Assembly: GCF_003850345.1 (NCBI RefSeq)
Contig: NZ_CP027707.1
Coordinates: 1,302,001-1,366,000 of the forward strand
Direction of reading: 5' to 3'
Source: Pseudomonas chlororaphis subsp. piscium
Lineage (GTDB): Bacteria > Pseudomonadota > Gammaproteobacteria > Pseudomonadales > Pseudomonadaceae
Length of the DNA stretch: 64,000 bases
Shown here one piece after another: positions 58,312-64,000 of the stretch (position 1 is the stretch's first letter; the number at the start of each line of letters is the position of its first letter). A program made the translations under genes and the position numbers. Under the pieces are notes generated by a model. The model saw nothing but the letters and a program-made list of their open reading frames with translations, ran no database searches and was not told where the DNA came from.

Positions 58312-58329
58312 TGTAAGTAAAGGCTTACT
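58312..58329 (+). promoter_or_regulatory. GacA upstream activating box of rsmZ
   Basis: TGTAAG-TAAAGG-CTTACT matches the GacA box TGTAAG-N6-CTTACA with one change. It lies about 180 bases upstream of the rsmZ transcript start, the distance known for rsmZ in P. protegens. The DNA between (58330-58460) is AT-rich, as expected for a region bent by IHF, and holds no gene. Confidence 0.9.
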
Positions 58330-58466
58330 CTTTCGTAAGTGTTCGGTTTTTATGCGGTATGAAAGTTGTCTGTTTAGCCTGAGGTTTTTAGTTATCTAGT
58401 TGATTAATAAGGGATTATTTTAAGTTTCAGAGCTGTACTCGACACTTTTTCTGGCTGTCAGTGCCA

Positions 58467-58494
58467 TTGCTCTGTCATGGAAACTCTCTAATAT
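58467..58494 (+). promoter_or_regulatory. rsmZ core promoter
   Basis: TTGCTC and TAATAT are 16 bases apart, with the transcript start expected at about 58503, nine bases after the -10. Confidence 0.65.
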
Positions 58495-58502
58495 CAGCCC
58501 TG

Positions 58503-58629
58503 TGTCGACGGATAGACACAGCCATCAAGGATGATGGTCAGGACATCGCAGGACGCGATTCATCAGGACGATGAAAAGGAACACAGGGACTAGGGAAAAA
58601 AGGTGGGCGGGTCATACCGCCCCTTTTTT
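58503..58629 (+). ncRNA. rsmZ: small regulatory RNA RsmZ
   Basis: Regulatory RNA of about 127 nt that titrates the translational repressors RsmA and RsmE in the GacS/GacA pathway. Eight GGA motifs are visible (58510, 58529, 58541, 58551, 58566, 58578, 58587, 58594), several in hairpin loops; the first is in the loop of the 5' hairpin TGTC-GACGGATA-GACA. The 3' end is the terminator GGGCGG-GTCATA-CCGCCC followed by Ts. The place between rpoS and fdxA and the GacA box upstream are diagnostic for the fluorescens group. Ends are predicted, not mapped. Confidence 0.95.
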
Positions 58630-58631
58630 TT
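58605..58631 (+). terminator. intrinsic terminator of rsmZ
   Basis: Six-base-pair GC stem (58605-58610 with 58617-58622) and a run of eight Ts (58624-58631). Confidence 0.9.
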
Positions 58632-58659
58632 GCCTGCGTAAAAATGAATCCGGAACAGC

Positions 58660-58684
58660 AAAAAGGCCCACAAGGGGCCTTTTT
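58660..58684 (-). terminator. intrinsic terminator of fdxA
   Basis: On the minus strand: AAAAAGGCCC-CTTGT-GGGCCTTTTT, 16 bases after the fdxA stop. Nearly symmetric, so it also insulates rsmZ from leftward transcription. Confidence 0.8.
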
Positions 58685-58700
58685 GGGGAACGCGAGGTGA

Positions 58701-59024
58701 TCAGCGTTCGAGATCTTTGATCTTGCCTTTGACGCCATCCCACTCTTCGGCATCGGGCAGGGAATCTTTCTTTTCAGTGATATTGGGCCAGATCTCGGCC
58801 AGCTCAACGTTCAACTGAATGAATTCCTGCATCTCTTCCGGAACTTCGTCCTCGGAGAAGATCGCTACAGCGGGGCATTCAGGCTCGCACAGCGCGCAGT
58901 CAATGCACTCATCCGGGTGAATCACCAGGAAGTTCGGGCCTTCGTAAAAGCAGTCCACCGGACAGACTTCTACGCAGTCGGTGTACTTGCACTTGATGCA
59001 GTTGTCGGTGACGACGAAGGTCAT
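58701..59024 (-). CDS. fdxA: 7Fe ferredoxin FdxA
   Basis: Small electron carrier of 107 residues with one [3Fe-4S] and one [4Fe-4S] cluster. The cysteine patterns are [17 protein letters not shown] near the N-terminus and [12 protein letters not shown] at about 40-51. The acidic C-terminal tail is typical of the Azotobacter-type ferredoxin. It reads leftward 142 bases downstream of mutS and converges on rsmZ. Electron partners cannot be inferred. Confidence 0.96.
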   Translation of the reverse strand: MTFVVTDNCIKCKYTDCVEVCPVDCFYEGPNFLVIHPDECIDCALCEPECPAVAIFSEDEVPEEMQEFIQLNVELAEIWPNITEKKDSLPDAEEWDGVKGKIKDLER

Positions 59025-59166
59025 TTCTAATTCTCTCCTCAGGCGGCGGCAGCGGAGCCCCTTCAGGACGGGGTCGCCAGGTTCGGGAGCGATAGTCTGC
59101 GGACCAGGCTAATAGTCCGCAGCATCCCAAACCGCGCGAGATTCTAACAGCTTGAAAGCATCAGCG

Positions 59167-61746
59167 TTAGATGCGTGTCTTCAATGTATAGAGCATTTCC
59201 AGTGCCTTGCGCGGGGTCATGTCATCCAGATCGAGCTTGGCCAGGTCATCGAGGACCGGGTGCGGCAGGCTGGCGAACATGTCGCTTTGCTGCGGGACTG
59301 AAGCCTTGCCCGATACCGGAGACTGCGCTTCATGGGGCAGGCTGGTGGTCTCCAGGCGACTCAGGTGCTCGCGGGCACGGACGATCACATCGCTCGGAAC
59401 CCCCGCCAGCTGGGCCACGGCCAGGCCATAGCTCTGGCTGGCAGGACCTGGCAGCACATGGTGCAGGAACACGATGCGTTCGTTGTGCTCGGTGGCGTTG
59501 AGGTGCACGTTGGCGACCAGAGGTTCGCTTTCCGGCAGGACGGTGAGCTCGAAGTAGTGGGTGGCGAACAGGGTGTACGCCCGCAGCTGGGCGAGACGTT
59601 CTGCCGCAGCCCAGGCCAGGGACAGACCATCGAAGGTACTGGTGCCGCGACCCACTTCGTCCATCAGCACCAGGCTGCGCTCGGTGGCGTTATGCAGGAT
59701 GTTGGCGGTTTCGCTCATTTCCACCATGAAGGTGGAACGACCACCGGCCAGGTCATCACTGGAGCCGATCCGGGTAAAGATCCGATCCACCAGCGACAGC
59801 TCGCAGCTCGCCGCCGGCACGAAGCTGCCGATATGGGCCAGCAGCACGATCAGTGCGGTTTGCCGCATATAAGTGGATTTACCCCCCATGTTCGGGCCAG
59901 TGATCACCAGCATCCGGGTTTGATCGTCCAGGCTCAGGTCGTTGGCCACGAACGGCGTGGTCAGGACCTGCTCGACCACCGGGTGGCGGCCCTGGGTGAT
60001 GCGCATGCAGGGCTCGCTGACGAAACGCGGGCAATTGAGGTCGAGATTCAGCGCTCGCTCGGCCAGGTTGCTCAGCACGTCCAGCTCGGCCAGGGCACCG
60101 GCGGTGTCCTGCAGGGGCGGCAGGTGACCGATCAGGGTTTCCAGCAAGGCTTCGTAGAGCATCTTCTCGCGAGCCAGCGCGCGGCTCTTGGCGGACAGCG
60201 CCTTATCCTCGAAAGCCTTGAGCTCCGGGGTGATAAAGCGTTCGGCGCCTTTGAGGGTCTGGCGCCGGATGTAGTCCGCCGGGGCCTGTTCCGCCTGTTT
60301 GCTTGGCAGTTCGATGAAGTAGCCGTGAATCCGGTTGTAGCCGACTTTCAGGTTGGCCAGGCCGGTACGGGCCTTTTCCCGGGCTTCCAGGTCGATGAGG
60401 AACTGGCCGGCGTTTTCGCTCAGCGATTGCAGTTCGTCCAGCTCGGAGTCGTAGCCGGTCTTCAGCACGCCGCCGTCGCGGATCACCGCCGGCGGGTTGT
60501 CGATGATGGCTTTTTCCAGCAACGCGGCCAGTTCCGGGTAGGTGCTGGTGGTCACGGCCAGTTGGCTCAGGTGCTCGGCTTCGAGCTCGGTCATCGCCAC
60601 TTGCAGTTCCGGCAGCGCCGCCAGGGCATCGCGCAGGCGCGCCAGGTCGCGGGGACGGGCGTTGCGCAGGCCGATACGGGCGAGGATCCGCTCGATGTCG
60701 CCGATTTCCTTGAGCTGCGGTTGCAGCCTTTCGAAGCGGTAACCGTCCAGCAGGCAACCGATCGAGGTCTGCCGCGCCTGCAGGACCTTCAAGTCACGCA
60801 GCGGGCGGTTCAGCCAGCGGGTCAGCAGGCGGCTGCCCATGGCGGTCTGGCAACGGTCGACCACCGATTGCAGGGTGTTATCACGACCGCCGGCGAGGTT
60901 GGTGTCCAGCTCCAGGTTGCGCCGGCTGGCGCCGTCGAGCACCACGGTGTCGTCCAGGCGTTCGTGGCGCAGGCTGCGCAGGTGAGGCAGGGCGGTGCGC
61001 TGGGTTTCCTTGGCATAGCCCAGCAGGCAGCCCGCGGCGCCGATGGCCAGGGTCAGGTTCTCGCAGCCGAAGCCCTTGAGGTCCTGGGTGGAGAACTGCT
61101 GGCACAGGCTCTTGTGGGCCGAGTCGCGCTCGAAGTCCCAAGGCGCGCGACGGCGCACGCCACGGCGTTTTTCCGCCGGCAGTCCTTGTGGCCAGTCATC
61201 CGGGATCAACAGTTCCACAGGGTTGATGCGTTCCAGCTCGGCCAGCAGGTTTTCCCAGCCCTTGATTTCCAGGACGGTGAAGTTGCCGCTGGTGATATCC
61301 AGCACCGCGAGGCCGAACAGACGCTCGTCGCCCAGCACCGCCGCGATCAGGTTATCCCGGCGCTCGTCGAGCAGGGCCTCGTCGCTGACTGTCCCCGGGG
61401 TGATGATCCGCACCACCTGGCGCTCCACCGGGCCCTTGCTGGTGGCCGGGTCACCGACCTGTTCACAGATCACCACCGACTCACCCAGCTTCACCAGCTT
61501 GGCCAGGTAACCTTCGGCGGCGTGATAAGGAATCCCGCACATCGGAATCGCCTGGCCAGCCGACTGCCCGCGCGCGGTCAGGGTGATGTCCAGCAACTTG
61601 GCGGCCTTCTTTGCGTCTTCATAGAAGATTTCGTAGAAGTCGCCCATGCGATAGAACATCAGCTGGTCAGGGTGCTGGTTCTTGAGGCGCCAGTACTGCT
61701 GCATCATCGGCGTGTGGGAGGACAGATCGGTGAGCGCTTTATTCAT
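59167..61746 (-). CDS. mutS: DNA mismatch repair protein MutS
   Basis: Recognises mismatches and recruits MutL. The protein has 859 residues. The mismatch-contacting FYE motif is at 37-39 (MGDFYEIFY), and the ABC ATPase has Walker [12 protein letters not shown], the signature STFMVEM and [16 protein letters not shown]. The start at 61746 ([19 protein letters not shown]) is the family start; a TTG 36 bases upstream is unlikely. It diverges from the phage-type repressor, and its promoter may lie among the repressor operators. Confidence 0.97.
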   Translation of the reverse strand: MNKALTDLSSHTPMMQQYWRLKNQHPDQLMFYRMGDFYEIFYEDAKKAAKLLDITLTARGQSAGQAIPMCGIPYHAAEGYLAKLVKLGESVVICEQVGDPATSKGPVERQVVRIITPGTVSDEALLDERRDNLIAAVLGDERLFGLAVLDITSGNFTVLEIKGWENLLAELERINPVELLIPDDWPQGLPAEKRRGVRRRAPWDFERDSAHKSLCQQFSTQDLKGFGCENLTLAIGAAGCLLGYAKETQRTALPHLRSLRHERLDDTVVLDGASRRNLELDTNLAGGRDNTLQSVVDRCQTAMGSRLLTRWLNRPLRDLKVLQARQTSIGCLLDGYRFERLQPQLKEIGDIERILARIGLRNARPRDLARLRDALAALPELQVAMTELEAEHLSQLAVTTSTYPELAALLEKAIIDNPPAVIRDGGVLKTGYDSELDELQSLSENAGQFLIDLEAREKARTGLANLKVGYNRIHGYFIELPSKQAEQAPADYIRRQTLKGAERFITPELKAFEDKALSAKSRALAREKMLYEALLETLIGHLPPLQDTAGALAELDVLSNLAERALNLDLNCPRFVSEPCMRITQGRHPVVEQVLTTPFVANDLSLDDQTRMLVITGPNMGGKSTYMRQTALIVLLAHIGSFVPAASCELSLVDRIFTRIGSSDDLAGGRSTFMVEMSETANILHNATERSLVLMDEVGRGTSTFDGLSLAWAAAERLAQLRAYTLFATHYFELTVLPESEPLVANVHLNATEHNERIVFLHHVLPGPASQSYGLAVAQLAGVPSDVIVRAREHLSRLETTSLPHEAQSPVSGKASVPQQSDMFASLPHPVLDDLAKLDLDDMTPRKALEMLYTLKTRI

Positions 61747-61882
61747 CGGGTCGTCAGGTTGATTCGTTGAAAGGGTGGGCAAAAGCAGAGGGCATGGGCC
61801 CGGCTTTTTCGCGATGGGCGCAAGGTTACCATGGGCGGTCCGACCTTCGCAGGGATGAACCCAGCTGGATTTCGGGTGTTTT

Positions 61883-61906
61883 ATGCAGAAATATGCATTT
61901 TAGCAT
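61883..61906. promoter_or_regulatory. left operators of the phage-type repressor
   Basis: Two overlapping dyads: ATGCA-GAAATA-TGCAT (61883-61898) and ATGCA-TTTT-AGCAT (61893-61906). The second matches the three right-hand operators in length (14 bp). They lie 28 to 50 bases before the repressor start and about 140-160 bases from mutS, so they could serve autoregulation. Confidence 0.7.
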
Positions 61907-61933
61907 TTGTCATCGGCGAAAATAACCCGCAAT

Positions 61934-62668
61934 ATGCGCGTTATGCAAAAGCGCAACGTTTCTACCGTCTTAAGAGAGCTGCTCGATCGCGATGGCATTT
62001 CCCCCACGGAACTCCATCGGCGTACCGGCGTGCCTCAATCCACCCTTTCGCGGATCCTCAGCGGCAAGATTGTCGATCCTTCGGACAAACACATCTCGCG
62101 GATCGCCGAGTACTTCCAGGTGAGCACCGATCAACTGCGCGGGCGCGCGGCTGTCGCCTCTGTCCGGTCGGCCGATCCGCATTCGGAACTCAAGGACATA
62201 AGTCTGTGGGACGACGATACCCCCGTCGATGACGACGAGGTGTCGGTCCCCTTTCTTCGCGAGGTTGAATTGGCTGCGGGATCAGGAAGATTCGTCATCG
62301 AGGAAAGCGAGCGCTCCAGTCTGCGCTTCGGCAAGCGCAGCCTGCGGCATAATGGCGTGCAGTTCGACCAGGCCAAATGCGTGACGGTACGCGGCAACAG
62401 CATGTTGCCGGTGCTGCGTGACGGCGCCACGGTGGGGGTCAATGCCGGCAAGTGCGGTATCGGCGACATCATCGACGGCGACCTGTATGCCATCAACCAC
62501 AACGGCCAGCTGCGAGTGAAGCAGCTCTATCGCCTGCCTTCCGGTATTCGCCTGCGCAGCTTCAACCGCGACGAACACCCGGATGAGGACTACAGCTTCC
62601 AGGAAATGCAGGAAGAGCAGATCGTCATCCTCGGTCACGTCTTCTGGTGGGGCATGTACGCCCGTTAA
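61934..62668 (+). CDS. phage-type repressor with LexA-like S24 peptidase (PrtR/CI-like)
   Basis: Predicted self-cleaving repressor of 244 residues. An N-terminal HTH (about 20-45, GISPTELHRRTGVPQSTLSR) is joined to an S24 peptidase domain with the cleavage site Ala115-Gly116 in VELAAGSG, catalytic serine S156 in RGNSMLPVL and lysine K196 in LRVKQLY. Such proteins hold prophage or pyocin genes off until RecA is activated by DNA damage. ATG 61934 is taken as start; ATG 61943 and TTG 61907 are in frame and none has a Shine-Dalgarno, so a leaderless mRNA is possible. The mutS-adjacent location is a known tailocin/prophage site in this group. Confidence 0.88.
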   Translation: MRVMQKRNVSTVLRELLDRDGISPTELHRRTGVPQSTLSRILSGKIVDPSDKHISRIAEYFQVSTDQLRGRAAVASVRSADPHSELKDISLWDDDTPVDDDEVSVPFLREVELAAGSGRFVIEESERSSLRFGKRSLRHNGVQFDQAKCVTVRGNSMLPVLRDGATVGVNAGKCGIGDIIDGDLYAINHNGQLRVKQLYRLPSGIRLRSFNRDEHPDEDYSFQEMQEEQIVILGHVFWWGMYAR

Positions 62669-62685
62669 CCGCAGCCCATAACGTC

Positions 62686-62712
62686 AAAGCCCGCCATCGA
62701 GCGGGCTTTTTT
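62686..62712 (+). terminator. intrinsic terminator of the repressor gene
   Basis: AAAGCCCGC-CATCGA-GCGGGCTTTTTT, 18 bases after the stop codon. Confidence 0.88.
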
Positions 62713-62754
62713 GTGCCTGCGGAAAACCCCCACGCCTTTATTTATGCGGCTCTC

Positions 62755-62768
62755 ATGCGCGCATGCAT
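62755..62768. promoter_or_regulatory. right operator 3
   Basis: ATGCG-CGCA-TGCAT, a 14-bp dyad with one mismatch, 31 bases upstream (centre to centre) of operator 2. Confidence 0.6.
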
Positions 62769-62785
62769 TTCTTTCGCATAAATAA

Positions 62786-62799
62786 ATGCATTTGTGCAT
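62786..62799. promoter_or_regulatory. right operator 2
   Basis: ATGCA-TTTG-TGCAT, perfect half sites, ending on the first base of the -35 hexamer. Confidence 0.7.
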
Positions 62800-62827
62800 T
62801 GACTGTATATGCATCCATGCATATTAT
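62799..62827 (+). promoter_or_regulatory. near-consensus promoter of the prophage/tailocin leader
   Basis: TTGACT and TATTAT are separated by 17 bases; start expected near 62834. Operator 1 lies in the spacer and operator 2 touches the -35, so occupancy by the repressor should block it. Confidence 0.8.
62809..62822. promoter_or_regulatory. right operator 1
   Basis: ATGCA-TCCA-TGCAT within the longer symmetric ATATGCATCCATGCATAT. It lies in the promoter spacer and reaches the first base of the -10. Confidence 0.75.
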
Positions 62828-62833
62828 TCGTTC

Positions 62834-63114
62834 CAAGCCGCCCGACAGCGGCGAGCAACACCGCTCTTTAGTGGCAAAAGCAAAGGCAGCGATGAACCGG
62901 CCTCGACGGTTCAGAGGGTTGGCAACTGACCCGGGTGTGCAGCGTAAAGCACCGTGAACAGTTATCCGGCGGGCAGGGACCGCGGTCGGAAAAACAATTT
63001 GAATGGACTCGTACCGCGCCAGTAGCGCCGAAAAGTCAGCTTCCTTTTGTTCACAGGATGAAAGGAAGGCGAAGGATCGCATTCTGAAAAGCCCGGTGGA
63101 TTGCCGGGCTTTTT
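62834..63114 (+). ncRNA. structured leader RNA or independent small RNA ahead of com
   Basis: No convincing gene lies between the promoter at 62799 and the terminator at 63090-63114. The predicted RNA of about 280 nt has hairpins at 62837-62852 (GCCGC/GCGGC), 62861-62874 (CCGCT/AGTGG), 62894-62912 (GAACCG/CGGTTC), a palindrome GACCGCGGTC at 62978-62987, and CTTCCTTT/AAAGGAAG at 63040-63068 just before the terminator. An open frame beginning at 63003 crosses the terminator and I do not regard its first part as coding. It may be an attenuator for the downstream genes or a separate regulatory RNA. I do not recognise a known family. Confidence 0.55.
63090..63114 (+). terminator. intrinsic terminator inside the leader
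   Basis: AGCCCGG-TGGATTG-CCGGGCT followed by TTTT, preceded by AAA. It would stop transcription from the 62799 promoter about 95 bases before the com start unless antitermination occurs. Confidence 0.75.
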
Positions 63115-63209
63115 GGAATGCCTACCTGAAGCGCACAGGCATATCAGGCTTCATCGCTGGATGGCCAATGCAAAAGGAAGGATCCGATGAACATCACAAG
63201 GCATTGCAG

Positions 63210-63398
63210 ATGTTGAAAGATTGCCGATGTGGACATTGCAAAAGACTGCTCGCCCGGATCGGCGAGTATGCAGAGCTCCAGATCAAATGTTCCCGATGTG
63301 GAACGCTGAATCATGTGAGGGCCGCGAGCCCCGAGCGATCGCCTGTGAGCGACATGAATGCTGCTTCGACGGCACGACCCAATCAATCACAGCCATAG
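63210..63398 (+). CDS. Com-like zinc-ribbon translational regulator
   Basis: Protein of 62 residues resembling Com of phage Mu. Two CxxC pairs form a zinc ribbon: C7/C10 in DCRCGHCKRLL and C27/C30 in IKCSRCGTLNHV. In Mu, Com binds the mom mRNA and opens its ribosome-binding site. The start at 63210 (MLKDCRCGHC) gives the standard family N-terminus; the reading frame extends upstream to 63003 but passes through a terminator. The next gene starts eight bases after its stop. No mom homologue is visible, so its target here is unknown. Confidence 0.78.
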   Translation: MLKDCRCGHCKRLLARIGEYAELQIKCSRCGTLNHVRAASPERSPVSDMNAASTARPNQSQP

Positions 63399-63406
63399 GT
63401 GAACAC

Positions 63407-63988
63407 ATGAAAGTTTTGAAAAAATACGTCGCTCCCATTCTGGCCGCCGTTGTGCTGCTGGGCTCCGCAGCCAATGCTGTTGCGGCCAACCTGCTGGTCA
63501 ACGGCAGCTTTGAACAGCCCGGTTGCAGTGGTAGCTGTATTCTGGATACCCCGGCAAAAACCAACTTCATTACCGGCTGGACGACATTCCTGTCCGGTGC
63601 CGAGTACTTCAACGTGCCGGCTTCGATTGGCGGCTCCGTAGCCGCGGATGGTCTGGTGATTGTTGACCTGGCGAACTATGTCTATGGCAACGGCGGGGGC
63701 ATTCAACAGAACTTTGCCACTGTCGTTGGCGCCAAGTACCGACTGACGTTCAGCGCCGGCAATTCGAAGTTCGCCGGTCGTTCGGGCGACGGTGTGGTAC
63801 AGGTCAAAGTGGCTGGCCAAACCGCCACTTTCAATACCCCGACCGCCAAAGGCGTTGCGATCGAGTGGAGCACCCTGACCTACGACTTCACGGCCACTAC
63901 CACGCAAACGACTCTGGCGTTCTCCAACGAGCAGAATCCGTACGCCAACTTTGCCTTTATCGACAACGTCATTGTTGAACGTCTGTAA
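63407..63988 (+). CDS. secreted choice-of-anchor C/DUF642-like beta-sandwich protein
   Basis: Exported protein of 193 residues. A signal peptide (MKVLKKYVAPILAAVVLLGS then AANAVA, cleaved about residue 26) precedes a beta-rich domain that starts NLLVNGSFEQP and ends FAFIDNVIVERL, the hallmark of choice-of-anchor C/DUF642 galactose-binding-like domains. Two cysteines (C40, C44) sit in an early loop. No C-terminal anchor (PEP-CTERM, LPXTG) is present. It starts at ATG 63407 after AGGTGA. In a phage-type locus it is more likely cargo than a particle part. The ligand is unknown. Confidence 0.75.
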   Translation: MKVLKKYVAPILAAVVLLGSAANAVAANLLVNGSFEQPGCSGSCILDTPAKTNFITGWTTFLSGAEYFNVPASIGGSVAADGLVIVDLANYVYGNGGGIQQNFATVVGAKYRLTFSAGNSKFAGRSGDGVVQVKVAGQTATFNTPTAKGVAIEWSTLTYDFTATTTQTTLAFSNEQNPYANFAFIDNVIVERL

Positions 63989-64000
63989 CTCCCGTTCAGC

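Noticed and set aside
62763..62957. Small open frame starting in the operators
   Set aside because: It begins before the predicted transcript start and its codons follow the hairpins; no homology was recognised.
62890..62990. Possible tRNA or tRNA-like element in the leader
   Set aside because: There is a GGTTC-like arm, but no acceptor stem, anticodon arm or CCA position could be assembled.
63003..63209. N-terminal extension of the com frame
   Set aside because: The extension crosses an intrinsic terminator and has no ribosome site; Com-family proteins begin at the MLKDCRCG-type N-terminus at 63210.

Overview
The window is chromosomal DNA of a Pseudomonas, most likely of the P. fluorescens lineage (P. 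protegens or P. chlororaphis-like). The coding is GC-rich. The gene order from a MexK-like RND pump and plsB through glnD-map-rpsB-tsf, the lpx/dnaE block, pyrG-kdsA-eno and surE-pcm-nlpD-rpoS-rsmZ-fdxA-mutS matches what is known for the genus. REP-type palindromes and a GacA-controlled rsmZ gene between rpoS and fdxA also fit. No rRNA, tRNA, CRISPR array or insertion sequence was seen.

Layout. 1-7500: 5'-truncated RND pump, DUF4197 and YbaY-type envelope proteins, plsB, a cold-shock protein and a small conserved protein. 7578-19811: rlmA, dapE, ndvB, the tcdA/csdE/csdA sulfur-tRNA set, dapD, an ArsC-like reductase, a Na+/H+ antiporter and dapC, so three diaminopimelate-pathway genes lie close together. 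19851-29873: glnD and map read leftward; rpsB, tsf, pyrH, frr, uppS, cdsA and dxr read rightward. 29927-43134: rseP, bamA, skp, lpxD, fabZ, lpxA, lpxB, rnhB, dnaE and accA, the classic envelope-biogenesis and replication cluster. 43239-49926: tilS, pyrG, kdsA, eno, ftsB, ispD. 50081-53050: a LysR regulator divergent from the glutathione-dependent formaldehyde pathway. 53103-58199: ispF, truD, surE, pcm, nlpD, rpoS. 58200-61746: rsmZ, fdxA, mutS.

From about 61880 to the right edge the chromosome changes from core genes to what looks like the left end of a prophage or tailocin locus. It holds a LexA-like self-cleaving repressor, a family of ATGCA-N4-TGCAT operators on both sides of it, and a near-consensus promoter embedded in those operators. 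A structured leader of about 280 nt ends in an intrinsic terminator. A Mu Com-like zinc-ribbon gene and a secreted choice-of-anchor/DUF642-like protein follow. The element continues beyond the window.

Several regulatory signals are visible: a GacA box and eight GGA motifs for rsmZ, a PsrA-type box inside nlpD upstream of rpoS, a dyad between the LysR gene and adhC, a terminator hairpin directly against the ispF start codon, and a terminator-like hairpin in the plsB leader. REP doublets occupy five of the six convergent gene junctions. The best candidates for something undescribed are the repressor-controlled structured leader RNA with the Com/secreted-protein pair, and the terminator/Shine-Dalgarno hairpin of ispF.
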